From a virus: DNA of 31,068 nt. Location of the stretch: positions 1 through 31,068 of the IMG/VR virus record IMGVR_UViG_3300046799_000095, one strand, 5' to 3'. The number at the start of each line of letters is the position of its first letter. The first letter of the stretch is position 1. Shown here in pieces: positions 20,813 to 29,240 of this stretch. The notes beneath the pieces were generated by a model, which saw nothing but the letters and a program-made list of their open reading frames with translations, made no database searches and was not told where the DNA came from. Position numbers and translations under genes: made by a program.

Positions 20813-23800
20813 TCAGAGTCCGTAACGGTAGGGGTTAGCGATCCGGAACGATGAATCGGCCGGCAGGATCTTGGCGAAACCGTCAACGCCGCGCTCCAGG
20901 AGAGCGAGCTGCCGGCTGTTCGGATTGTTGCTGCGGGTGCACTCAAAATCATCTACCCAGATCTGCGTGCCGTTCGTCGGGCTGCCGCCCGCGCTCGGGC
21001 CGTACTCCAGGCGCGTCGTGCTGGCAGGCGCGGTAGCCGTGACGGAGATCTGCGTCCAGGTGTTTGCCAGAACGGCGACGGTGGTCCCGTTGCGGCTGAT
21101 GAAGCTCGCACCGTTGTACCAGTCGATATGGTGCGAGACGTTCCGCCCGGTCGTGACGAACACCCATGACGAGCTGGTGACGACGTCGCCCGGCGCGGCC
21201 GTGTGCGTGAGGTTGGCCCGGAACGTCATCTCGCTCGGCGAGCCCGTGACGGTGAGCAGCGCCGAGTGCGTGCCGCGGTGCGCCTGTGCCGTCGAGTCCG
21301 CCACGGTGCAACCGCTGGGGTTGTAGCCGTAGCCGACACCGAGCTCGAACGTGCCGTCGGCGATCGCCAGACTGTCCGGCGCCGACATCCCGAGCACCGT
21401 GTTGCGCTGGCCCGAGATCATGACGTCGTAGGGGCAGCTCGTCGAGGACCAGAATCCGCCGCGGTCAGCCGCGATGATCGAGCACCACGTGTCCGTGTAC
21501 CCGAGCTCTATCTCGGTCGAGGTGTCGGCATCCATCCGCTTCGTGGTGTCGTCATACACCCCGATCTCCCATGGGCGCGCCGGCGAGCACGACAGCTCGA
21601 TGGTCCACTCATGCATGCCGATTTCCTGCGTGTAGCCCTCGATGATCAGATCTATCGTCTCGCCCGCGATCTGCGACGGCGGGTCGGTCACGACGAAGCG
21701 CGAGCCGACACGACACCCGAGCCATGCCGGAATCAGCTCAGGATGCTTGACAAGATTGATCTTCACTCTCGGCCAGCGGAGCTCGTCGTTGGTGCCGAGG
21801 TTGACAAGCCACGCCGCGAAATCGAGCAGACGATCATCACTCTCAACGTTCAGTTCTACCGAATCGTCGTACAGACCGTGCGCAGCAATGTTCTCGTCAT
21901 CGGTCACGGTGGAGGAGCTGCCCTGCGGGCGCGTCACGGTCCATTGATTGCGTAGCCGCTGATCGTCGTCGGTCGGCTCGGGCGGCTCGTCGAACAGGCC
22001 GGCCCACGGGACCGTAAACGCCACCGCGAGGTTGTAGCGCCGCACCCTGGGGATGTATGCCAGCGCCAGCCCGCGCTCATAGAGCACACCCTGATCTGCC
22101 GCCTCGCACTCCCGCAGGAGTTCGACCAGCTTCGCGGTCCTCTGCCGGCCCATCGGCTCGGTGGCACCCACCATGACGACGGCCGGCACGCTGTTCTCCG
22201 CGCAGAGTCTCGCGATCCGGTCCCCCGCGGCCTCGCCGGTGTAGCCGGAGCTGACCAGAGAGAAGGTGTCATCGACGAACGGGAGGTCGTTGTCACCGAT
22301 CCAGATGTGACCAACCGAGGTGCTGTCCGTCGGGCAGCGCACGGCGAATTTGGTGGGTCGCAGCGCGGTTCCGGAGTAGCTGTCGGTGGAGGCGAAGTAG
22401 TCCGTCTCGCCCACTTGGTGCGACAATAGCGACACCGACACGGTGCCGCCCGAGACGTTGGTCTCGATCTGGATTGCCGTCCACTCCAGGGGATTGAACG
22501 CGTAGAGCCCCACGGCGTCGGCGACCGTCGCGCCATCCTTGTCGTACCCCACGAAGCCCATGGCCGTTGCGTTCAGGTAGACATTCCACCGGGTCACGGT
22601 GCCCGTGGCATACAGGTCGAATATCGTCGAGTCGCCCGCAGGCAGGGTGCTCAGCTTGAACAGCACAAGCATGGCGTACCCGTCGGGCGTGTTCGTGCTC
22701 GGGATCGAGTTCGAGAAGATCTCGGAGTGTCCGGCCGTGTTGAGCACAACGGAGGTGCTCGCGCCGGGCAAGGTGTCGTCCCCGGCGAAGGTGACATCGA
22801 CGACGGTCCCGATGGCACCGCGACTCAGGCCCGACGCTGCAAAGGTGCTCGTCGAGCCGTCCTCGCAGGGGAGATACAGGAATCCGTCGGTGCGAGCCCC
22901 GAGTTGATGGCGGAGCGGCGACTGGAGAGCACTGCTGCCCTGCTGCAGCCGCCTCAGGACGCCCGCGCCCACGATGGGCACGGTCGAGTCCTTACCGCTC
23001 TTGTCCGGCCAGCGAGGAGGCCATTCAGGTACGTTCCCGGACCACAGGATGTTCGTCAGCGAGAAGTTGTCAACCTTGGCTGTGTAGGTGCCGGCGTTGG
23101 TATTGATTCGCCAGAGGTACAGGCCCGTCTCAACGCCCTCCACGGCGTTGTCGGTGGCGGCACCCTGCCAGCCGTCCGGCTCGTCCGTGATCAGGCCCTT
23201 CCAGGTCTTGATCATGATGTACGGACCATCCGCTCGGGCTTTGCCCCAAACGACGTCACCGGCCGAGTAGGTCAGCCCGGTGGCCGTGAGCGCGAGCAGA
23301 TCGGACTGGACTCCGTCGGCGACCCGCTGAATCTTGACGGCGAGAGTGCCGGCCGCCTGCAGTTCGACATGTGCGCGTATGAGGCTGTTTCCATCGGTAT
23401 GCCGCAGAAGCCCTGCCGAGACGAAAGAGGCGCCCGTCGGCATCACGTCGAGGATGGTCGACCACTCGATCTCGACGTCCGGCGAGCCGGCGAGGAGTAA
23501 CACGCTACGGGTGGCGTTGTTCGTGGGGAGTGCGGCCGTCGCCTGCGTGCCGTTGGCGGCGTAGGTGCCGTTCGTGTTCGAGTTCGACCACACGAAGCCG
23601 TCGTCGTTCGTTCCCCAACTGCCCACGGTCGTACGCGTGAAGGCATCGCTCGTGCGATCCCAGCGGACCGCGATCGGCGTACCCCGGCGAAGCTGGCCGT
23701 ACCAGTTGCCAAGGATGTTACGTGGCGAGAGGTTGCCGTCGCGATCGTCGAACGTCGCGGAGATCGAGCCGGCCTCGACGACGGTCGCCTCATCGTCACG

Positions 23801-23941
23801 CCCAGCGTTCATGACGAGAGGAACTCTGGCGCGCCGCTTTCCGGCGTACTGCCAATCGAACGTCGAGGGATCCGCCGCAGGGTTCGCGCCGGGCGCGATG
23901 TCCAGCACGATGTTGTCGAACGGCGGAGCGTCAGTTGCCAC
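20813..23941 (-). CDS. Large minor tail protein with lectin-like domains
   Basis: Protein of 1042 residues. GTG 23941 has GGGGGAG seven bases upstream and overlaps the tape measure stop. The N-terminus (VEAGSISATFDDRDGNLSP, then GTPIAVRWD) looks like a baseplate or hub domain. Two beta-rich regions (about 130-300 and 400-570) resemble LamG/concanavalin-like modules. A tail-hub-like part near 600-790 has GYTGEAAGDRIARLC. From about 860 a carbohydrate-binding-module-like unit follows (GTFELGVGYGYN, HRGTHSALLTVTG, WTQISVTATA). It probably sits at the tail tip and contacts host cell-wall glycans. Assignments are by pattern only. Confidence 0.75.
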   Translation of the reverse strand: MATDAPPFDNIVLDIAPGANPAADPSTFDWQYAGKRRARVPLVMNAGRDDEATVVEAGSISATFDDRDGNLSPRNILGNWYGQLRRGTPIAVRWDRTSDAFTRTTVGSWGTNDDGFVWSNSNTNGTYAANGTQATAALPTNNATRSVLLLAGSPDVEIEWSTILDVMPTGASFVSAGLLRHTDGNSLIRAHVELQAAGTLAVKIQRVADGVQSDLLALTATGLTYSAGDVVWGKARADGPYIMIKTWKGLITDEPDGWQGAATDNAVEGVETGLYLWRINTNAGTYTAKVDNFSLTNILWSGNVPEWPPRWPDKSGKDSTVPIVGAGVLRRLQQGSSALQSPLRHQLGARTDGFLYLPCEDGSTSTFAASGLSRGAIGTVVDVTFAGDDTLPGASTSVVLNTAGHSEIFSNSIPSTNTPDGYAMLVLFKLSTLPAGDSTIFDLYATGTVTRWNVYLNATAMGFVGYDKDGATVADAVGLYAFNPLEWTAIQIETNVSGGTVSVSLLSHQVGETDYFASTDSYSGTALRPTKFAVRCPTDSTSVGHIWIGDNDLPFVDDTFSLVSSGYTGEAAGDRIARLCAENSVPAVVMVGATEPMGRQRTAKLVELLRECEAADQGVLYERGLALAYIPRVRRYNLAVAFTVPWAGLFDEPPEPTDDDQRLRNQWTVTRPQGSSSTVTDDENIAAHGLYDDSVELNVESDDRLLDFAAWLVNLGTNDELRWPRVKINLVKHPELIPAWLGCRVGSRFVVTDPPSQIAGETIDLIIEGYTQEIGMHEWTIELSCSPARPWEIGVYDDTTKRMDADTSTEIELGYTDTWCSIIAADRGGFWSSTSCPYDVMISGQRNTVLGMSAPDSLAIADGTFELGVGYGYNPSGCTVADSTAQAHRGTHSALLTVTGSPSEMTFRANLTHTAAPGDVVTSSSWVFVTTGRNVSHHIDWYNGASFISRNGTTVAVLANTWTQISVTATAPASTTRLEYGPSAGGSPTNGTQIWVDDFECTRSNNPNSRQLALLERGVDGFAKILPADSSFRIANPYRYGL

Positions 23942-25871
23942 TCGCGAGCTCCCCCTTCACGCGAATCGTACGGTTGACCCAGCGCCGGAAGTCCGACTCG
24001 CCGCCGGGGACCACCTGCACGACGATGGGCCGCTCCGCGCGGCTCTGCGCGACATCGGGGAGACGGTCGAGCGGCATGACCGCCTCATCCTTGCCGCCCT
24101 CCCCGACGTTCACGAGCGTCCCCCCGGCGCGCGCCTTGACGAAAGCGCCCTTGGCGAGCTGCGGGATCCGCGGCACGCCGATGGTCCCGCCGCCGAACGA
24201 GTGCCCGAGCACGGAAAAGCTCGGGATGGTGAAGTGCAGGCTGTTCCACTTTCCGATGACGTAGTTGATCGCCACGCGGAAGCCCGCCTTGAGGCCATCC
24301 CAGAAACCCGACAGGATGCCCCGGATGCGGGAGTTCACGGTCCGGATGGCCGCGACCAGCGCGAAGAACTTGTTCTTCACCCAATCCACGGCGGCGCCGG
24401 CCCACGATCTGATCTTGTTGAACAGCCCGTACCAGAAGCCGAAATAGAGCTTGACCACGTTCCATACCCCGATGGCAAACGCCTTGATCTTGTTCCAGAG
24501 GGACACGAAGAACCCGGCGAACGGACCGGCGAACCAGGCGCCTACAGCCTTCATGAAATTCCAGACATATCCCCATACGGTCTGGAAGAACTTGGTCTTG
24601 GTCGCGAGGTAGACGATCACGGCGATGACGGCGATGATCGCGGCGATGATCAGCCCGATGGGGTTGGCGGCCATCGCGATGTTCCACGCCCATTGCACCG
24701 CGGTCGCGATGCCGATGGCCGCGGCGAGTACTCCGAGCGCGATCGCCAGGGGCGTGACCCAAGAGCTGTTTCTCTGCAGCCACCCGAAGGTCGCCTGGAT
24801 CGCGGGTATGGCTTTGGCGAGCTGATCGGTCAGGGCGGACTGCACCTGCCGCTTGAACGACTCGAGTTTTGCGCCGGCTGACTGCTCAAGGCTGTCGCCG
24901 GCCTTCGTTGCCGCGCCCGCCAGCTTGCCGAGCCCGGCGACCGCCGTTTTGGGATCGAGCTTGAACAGTGCCTGACCGAGATCCTCGGCCTTGGTACCGA
25001 ACAAATCGACCGCTGCCGCCTGTTGCTTGACGGGATCCTTGATAGCCCTGAGCTTGTCGAGAACCAGCGCGAGAGCGCCGCTGGCACGATCGCCGCCCGC
25101 GGCGAAGTCCGCGGCCGTTTCCTTCGCGCTCAGCCCGAGGAGTTTGTATCCGGCCGTCGTGGTCGCGCTGCCGTCAATTGCCCGGATCGAGAGTTCCTTG
25201 AGCGCGTCCGCGACGGTGTCGGCATCCCGGGCGCCGCCCTTGAGACCCTGCGAGAGCAGCCCGAGCGAGACCTTCCCATCGATGCCCAGCTTCCGAAACT
25301 GAGTGCTGTACTCGGTGAACGTGTCGAGCAGGTCGTCAGCCTTGTTTACGCCCTTCTCGACGCCCTTCTGAATCACGTCGAAAGCCTCTTCGGCGCTCTT
25401 CGCGAGGCCGGTCTTGAGCATGGTCGAGACGGCGGTTGCGACCTCTTTGGTACTGCTCTCGGTCGTCTTGGAGAGTGCCACCAGCTTGTTGCTGACCGAC
25501 TGAATGGCAGCGTCCGGAGCGTCCTCGGGTACGAGCTTGTTCTGCCAGACGTCCCGGACCGCCCCCGCGGCTTCCTCCATGGAGTCCGTCACGCCCTTGG
25601 CGTAGACCGCGCCGGCGTTCCTGCCCATCTCGGACGCGAACTCGTCGCTCCCGCCCAATTGAGCCTGCAGCAGAGCGAGCGGCTTGGAACTCTCGATGAT
25701 CGAGTCGATGCCGCCCAGCAGGGCGGCGCCGATGGCCGCGCCGCCGATGGCCGCCGCCTTGCCCACGCCGGCCCACGTCTTCTTGAGTTTGCCTTCTACC
25801 TCGCCCGCGCCTTTGACGACCTCGCGAGCGTCAACGCCGATCTCGATCAGAAGGTCCGCCAGCGTTGACAC
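23931..25871 (-). CDS. Tape measure protein
   Basis: Protein of 646 residues if GTG 25871 is used, which is nine bases after GGGAGG; ATG 25880 abuts that site and gives 649. The start STLADLLIEIGVDAREVVKG is typical. Long helices and Gly/Ala-rich stretches follow (GAGEVEGKLKKTWAGVGKAA), with a phage-TMP core, an internal hydrophobic pair (371-424, WVTPLAIALGVLAAAIGI and NPIGLIIAAIIAVIAVIVYL) and a W-rich segment after it. It ends with FVKARAGGTLVNVGEGGKDE. It sets tail length and is threaded through the tube; 646 residues suggests a short siphovirus tail. No lysin domain is visible. Confidence 0.85.
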   Translation of the reverse strand: MSTLADLLIEIGVDAREVVKGAGEVEGKLKKTWAGVGKAAAIGGAAIGAALLGGIDSIIESSKPLALLQAQLGGSDEFASEMGRNAGAVYAKGVTDSMEEAAGAVRDVWQNKLVPEDAPDAAIQSVSNKLVALSKTTESSTKEVATAVSTMLKTGLAKSAEEAFDVIQKGVEKGVNKADDLLDTFTEYSTQFRKLGIDGKVSLGLLSQGLKGGARDADTVADALKELSIRAIDGSATTTAGYKLLGLSAKETAADFAAGGDRASGALALVLDKLRAIKDPVKQQAAAVDLFGTKAEDLGQALFKLDPKTAVAGLGKLAGAATKAGDSLEQSAGAKLESFKRQVQSALTDQLAKAIPAIQATFGWLQRNSSWVTPLAIALGVLAAAIGIATAVQWAWNIAMAANPIGLIIAAIIAVIAVIVYLATKTKFFQTVWGYVWNFMKAVGAWFAGPFAGFFVSLWNKIKAFAIGVWNVVKLYFGFWYGLFNKIRSWAGAAVDWVKNKFFALVAAIRTVNSRIRGILSGFWDGLKAGFRVAINYVIGKWNSLHFTIPSFSVLGHSFGGGTIGVPRIPQLAKGAFVKARAGGTLVNVGEGGKDEAVMPLDRLPDVAQSRAERPIVVQVVPGGESDFRRWVNRTIRVKGELASGN

Positions 25872-25876
25872 TCGGG

Positions 25877-26574
25877 TCATCCTCCCATCGTGCGGTTGTA
25901 GCGCTTCACGGCTCGCAACATCTCCTCGCCGTTCATCTCGGGCTTGCGCTCCGGCCGAGCCCCGGCATCCCACTTCGGTATAAATTGTTCGGCCGTGTAG
26001 GGCTTTGCCCGCTTCGCCCTGTTGCTGTTCGCGATGATCGAGGCGAGCATCGCGAACAGCTTGTCGAGGCGCTCGTCACCGATCGGCCCGCTGATCTCCT
26101 CGTACGCCTGCCACTCCGTGAGCTCGTGCGCACTGATGCGTGCCAGCAGCTCCTCCACCGTGCACCCGAGCGCGAGCGCTAGTCGGAAGTATCTCCGTCG
26201 CTCGGGTCTGCGCCGAAATTTTCGGTCAGCTTCTCGACATCCTCTTCGCTCATGCCGGACATCTTGCGAGCGGCGTCGAAGATTCGTTCGATCGGCGCCG
26301 CGTTCTTCCGCCCGAGCGCCGAGACGTCGTCGGTCGTGAAGACAGGCCGGCCGTCGTCATCGACGACCGCGAGAACGACCATCTTGGCTCGCGCGTTGCG
26401 GAGGTTGAGCTTCCGGTCGGTGCCGTTGGTCTGCATGATCGAAGCTTCGTACGCGTCCCGCTGCGTGCCGGTGAGCGAGCGCACCCGTACGTCGCCGCCC
26501 CACTCGGGGCAGGGGACCGTGTCGTACTTCGTATCGTCGGCCGAGAGGATCGCGTCGCGTCCCAAAAATGCCAT
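25877..26574 (-). CDS. Tail assembly chaperone, frameshifted G-T form
   Basis: Reading from ATG 26574 with a -1 slip at 26215-26221 gives about 232 residues. After TEN-F the frame becomes RRRPERRRYFRLALALG, then CTVEELLARISAHELTEWQAY, the usual T-domain signature, and ends at 25877, overlapping the tape measure start. Base 26215 is read twice. The G-T form binds the tape measure and recruits the tail tube subunit in lambda-like phages. Confidence 0.75.
26179..26574 (-). CDS. Tail assembly chaperone, short G form
   Basis: Protein of 131 residues from ATG 26574 ending TAG at 26179. It has KYDTVPCPEWGGDVRVRSLTGT, then RDAYEASI and a segment KMVVLAVVDDDGRPVFTTDD, as in gpG-like chaperones. The slippery site is near its 3' end (codons 118-120), so most ribosomes would make this form. 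Located between tube and tape measure genes as expected. Confidence 0.8.
   Translation of the reverse strand: MAFLGRDAILSADDTKYDTVPCPEWGGDVRVRSLTGTQRDAYEASIMQTNGTDRKLNLRNARAKMVVLAVVDDDGRPVFTTDDVSALGRKNAAPIERIFDAARKMSGMSEEDVEKLTENFGADPSDGDTSD
26215..26221 (-). promoter_or_regulatory. Programmed -1 slippery heptamer AAATTTC
   Basis: On the minus strand the zero frame reads GAA AAT TTC. The heptamer A-AAT-TTC fits X-XXY-YYZ and slips to AAA-TTT. Only the -1 frame past this point gives the T-domain sequence, so the site decides the G-T product. Conserved strategy in siphoviruses. Confidence 0.7.
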
Positions 26575-26598
26575 GTCGTCTCTCCCTGGAGTTGGTGC

Positions 26599-27039
26599 TT
26601 AGCTGCCGACGGTCTGGAAGAGCTGCGGCTTCCCCGTGACCTTGATCGTCAGCGTACGAGCCATCTTGTCGTCATAGGGGAACTCGTCGGACAGTTCCGT
26701 CATGATGCCCTTGAGCTGCCACGTGTGCTCGTCCTCGGTGTTCGGCAGGATCACGACGCGGTAGTTCCGCGGCACGTCGTCGTCGAAGTCGTCGTCCAGA
26801 TCGTGAGTCGTCTCGCCCGGGTCGTAGTTGATGTCCAGGGAGACCTCCCCGCCGTCCTTGAGGCCGCCGATGAACTCCATGTACTGATCCGGCGAGTCGT
26901 GCGCCGTGACGTCGATCGTCTCGCGCTTGCGGTCCGGGCCGCTGATCGAGGTGACGTTGGCGATCGTCTCGTAGGTGGTTCCGGGCGAAAGCGTGGTCGC
27001 CCGCCGGAACTCGGTTCCGAATCCGTCCCTGCCGGCCAT
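26599..27039 (-). CDS. Major tail (tube) protein
   Basis: Protein of 146 residues. ATG 27039 has AAGGGCGGGC upstream. It has MAGRDGFGTEFRRATTLSPG, ETIDVTAHDSPDQYMEFIGG, a GEVSLDINYDPGE strand, and ends RTLTIKVTGKPQLFQTVGS. This is the pattern of phage tail tube proteins (DVTAHDS and LKDGGEVSLDINYDP are typical). It forms hexameric rings around the tape measure. Location between terminator and chaperones supports this. Confidence 0.85.
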   Translation of the reverse strand: MAGRDGFGTEFRRATTLSPGTTYETIANVTSISGPDRKRETIDVTAHDSPDQYMEFIGGLKDGGEVSLDINYDPGETTHDLDDDFDDDVPRNYRVVILPNTEDEHTWQLKGIMTELSDEFPYDDKMARTLTIKVTGKPQLFQTVGS

Positions 27040-27052
27040 TAGCCCGCCCTTC

Positions 27053-27511
27053 TCACAGTTGAGATGTCTCGACTCTGAAGCGTAGTACGTGGTGCCTGAT
27101 CTGCGGGTCAGGGTCCATGAGCGCCTGATCGAAATCGAGCGAGATCCGCACGCACTTGTGCCCGAGCGGCTCCATGAGTGCGCTGATCGCGGCGTCCTGG
27201 TGATCGAGCAGGACGGCAACACGATTGGCGATCGTCTGCCCGGGACTGTTCGACCGGGCCATGGTCCAGATATGCAGGGTCTCTGTGACCTGCCGGCCCC
27301 GGGTGGTAAGGGTGTTGTCGGGAGTGGACAGATGATCACCTACCCGGATGTACGGGTAGGGCTGCCCCTCCTCGGGCTGATCGACAACCGCCGCGGTCGC
27401 AGGCGTGAGGTCTTTGATCGGCGCAAGCAGCCCGATCAACGTGGCGTCGCCACGCAGGCGAGCGACGATCACCTTTTGCAGGGCGCTCGCGGGGAGGGTA
27501 AGGGTCGTCAC
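27053..27511 (-). CDS. Tail terminator (DUF3168-like)
   Basis: Protein of 152 residues; ATG 27511 overlaps the gp10-like stop (ATGA). Features: SALQKVIVARLRGDATLIGLL, YPYIRVGDH, then TETLHIWTMARS and ANRVAVLLDHQDAAI. This is the gpU-like fold of tail terminators, capping the tube and joining it to the head. Confidence 0.8.
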   Translation of the reverse strand: MTTLTLPASALQKVIVARLRGDATLIGLLAPIKDLTPATAAVVDQPEEGQPYPYIRVGDHLSTPDNTLTTRGRQVTETLHIWTMARSNSPGQTIANRVAVLLDHQDAAISALMEPLGHKCVRISLDFDQALMDPDPQIRHHVLRFRVETSQL

Positions 27512-27888
27512 CGTGTCACCTTCCTCAGTTCCTCGGTGATCTCCTGTTTGACGCGACCCGGGAAGCGTTGGCGCGCACGCGCAGCGGCCGGCTCGGCGAA
27601 GGGTTGAGCCGGCGTATCGCTGGTGCCGTTCTCGACGAACGCGGCGTGCCGAGCCGTGGCGACCGCACGGCCCGTGATCGTCTTGGGGTCGAACTCGGCC
27701 TGAATCGACTCGCGCAACTCGCCTGTTTCGAAGGGGGCGCCGGCACGCATGTCGTCGGCCGTTTCGTGCGTCTCGGCCTTGACGGCTCTGCGGGAAGCTT
27801 CCTCGACATGCTCAGGTAGCGCCTTCAGCTTCCGGGTGAGCTCGTCGAGGCCCTTGATCGTCACGCTCTTCTTGCTCGCACGCGCCAT
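27508..27888 (-). CDS. HK97 gp10-like head-tail protein
   Basis: Protein of 126 residues. ATG 27888 has GGAAGG seven bases upstream; TTG 27894 is less likely. It has SVTIKGLDELTRKLKALPE, GAPFETGELRESIQ, then ARHAAFVENGTS and a basic helix. The GTGxLRxSI and AxxVExGTS motifs are typical of the HK97 gp10 family at the head-tail joint. Confidence 0.85.
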   Translation of the reverse strand: MARASKKSVTIKGLDELTRKLKALPEHVEEASRRAVKAETHETADDMRAGAPFETGELRESIQAEFDPKTITGRAVATARHAAFVENGTSDTPAQPFAEPAAARARQRFPGRVKQEITEELRKVTR

Positions 27889-27890
27889 GA

Positions 27891-28061
27891 TCAACCCTTC
27901 CGCGCGCTCTGGCGCCGGATGTCGGTGAGATCGTGGCGGATCATGCGAACGTCGTTGGCGATGGACACGAGGGCGCAGGCGATGGCGCGGGAAGGATCGA
28001 CGTCCACCAACCGCTCCGCCTTCTCGCGCCAGCCGTCGGGGCGCTCAGGCGTCGTCGGCAC
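27891..28061 (-). CDS. 56-residue unknown protein of the virion operon
   Basis: GTG 28061 begins inside the end of the previous gene, with GAGG nearby. Helical and basic at the C-terminus: ACALVSIANDVRMIRHDLTD and RRQSARKG. It stops two bases before the ATG of the gp10-like gene. No recognised family. Confidence 0.55.
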   Translation of the reverse strand: MPTTPERPDGWREKAERLVDVDPSRAIACALVSIANDVRMIRHDLTDIRRQSARKG

Positions 28062-28512
28062 CGACGCCTCGCGCCGCGGTCTTCCGGGGGCGGCGTACCG
28101 CGCCTGCGGGAGGCGAGATCTCGCGATCCATGGTGTGCCCGTCGGCGCTGAGTGCGACAACGGCAGTGTCGAGCAGCCCGAGCACCAGCGTGGCAAGCCA
28201 CCCCTCGACGGACGTGTCCAGATCGTCGGGCAGCAAGCCACGCGACGCGACTCCGTCTGCGATCGCCGCGAGCTGGCTACGGAAACCGTCCCGCTCCGCC
28301 TCACACATGCTGAGCTCGGTGCCGAGATCCTCCGGAGTCGGCGCGTCATCCTCCACGGACAGCTCCACCTGCATGGGCATGAAGTTGTCGGGGTACGCCA
28401 CGGCCGCGGGGTGCCGGGCGTCCGCCAGGGTGCGGCCGCGATGAAGGCGGAATTTCTCGCCGCCGGGTGCGGTAAGCACGCCGTCTCGGGTGGCCACCAG
28501 GATCTCGGTCAT
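28045..28512 (-). CDS. 155-residue unknown protein of the virion operon
   Basis: ATG 28512 overlaps the glycosyltransferase stop (TGATG). N-terminal MTEILVATRDGVLTAPGG, EKFRLHRGRTLADARHPAAV and FMPMQVEL recall small head-associated proteins with a beta-rich N-terminus. Middle and end are helical (EAERDGFRSQLAAIADG, GWLATLVLGLLDTAVVAL), with a basic tail (RRPRKTAARG). Role unknown; a head decoration or scaffold-like function is possible. Confidence 0.55.
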   Translation of the reverse strand: MTEILVATRDGVLTAPGGEKFRLHRGRTLADARHPAAVAYPDNFMPMQVELSVEDDAPTPEDLGTELSMCEAERDGFRSQLAAIADGVASRGLLPDDLDTSVEGWLATLVLGLLDTAVVALSADGHTMDREISPPAGAVRRPRKTAARGVGADDA

Positions 28513-29240
28513 CAGTGCGTCTCTCCCTTGCGCAGCGCGTTGACAATGGCAGCGTCGGCCGGCAGGCCAGAACGCTTCCATTCACGATACGCCGGACGGT
28601 CGCTGCGGTACTGCTCACGGCTGTTCACGCGCGCGTACTGGTCGTCCATCGGAGCCTTGCCCTCAGCGTAGGGGTTGAGGTGCTCGATCATGACGTCAGG
28701 CAGGTAGCGCAGCAAGCCGGTCGCGTCACCGAGGTCCTTGATCGAGTTGTCGCAGTAGAGATGCTGGACGGGCGCCGGGACCATCCGGCCCAGGGCTCGC
28801 ACGATGTCGGCGCGCATGGACCATTCGGTCGGCAGGTTCTCGTGCTGGTAGCCGTCGTCGCCGTACACGATGCCGGCCCCGTCGCGGAGCGCGGCGAGAT
28901 ACTTCGCGGCCCACCCCCCGGTGCGGGGGAGGTGGTCGTCGCCGGCGAAGCCGAGGGCGTATGGAGCGAACACCATGAGGTCGGTGGCAGCGTGATTCAG
29001 CTTCGGGACCATCGGGACCCACGTGCCGATCACCGAGTAGGAGACGGCGCGACGATCGGTGTTCTCCACCTCGGCTAAGGCCACCTCGTAAGCGTCGTAC
29101 TCCGGATCATCGCGGTCGATCACGAAGTGCAGTTCGGCGCCGTCGAGGAACGCGCCCGTCTGATGCCACGCATGCACAATCCGATGCACGTGCATCGGGC
29201 GCGATCGGGTGGGCACGATGACGATCAGTTCAGCGGTCAT
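28512..29240 (-). CDS. Glycosyltransferase (GT-A type) in the virion operon
   Basis: Protein of 242 residues; ATG 29240 overlaps the next gene's stop (ATGA). It opens AELIVIVPTRSRPMHVHRI, a GT-A nucleotide-sugar fold start, then HFVIDRDDPEYDAY and GFAGDDHLPRTGGW, with DD pairs that could be the metal-binding DxD. GIVYGDDGYQHENLPTEW, YCDNSIKDLGDATG and YLPDVMIEHLNP follow, all typical of an actinophage glycosyltransferase family. It likely adds sugar to a virion protein or host glycan; acceptor unknown. Confidence 0.8.
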   Translation of the reverse strand: MTAELIVIVPTRSRPMHVHRIVHAWHQTGAFLDGAELHFVIDRDDPEYDAYEVALAEVENTDRRAVSYSVIGTWVPMVPKLNHAATDLMVFAPYALGFAGDDHLPRTGGWAAKYLAALRDGAGIVYGDDGYQHENLPTEWSMRADIVRALGRMVPAPVQHLYCDNSIKDLGDATGLLRYLPDVMIEHLNPYAEGKAPMDDQYARVNSREQYRSDRPAYREWKRSGLPADAAIVNALRKGETH

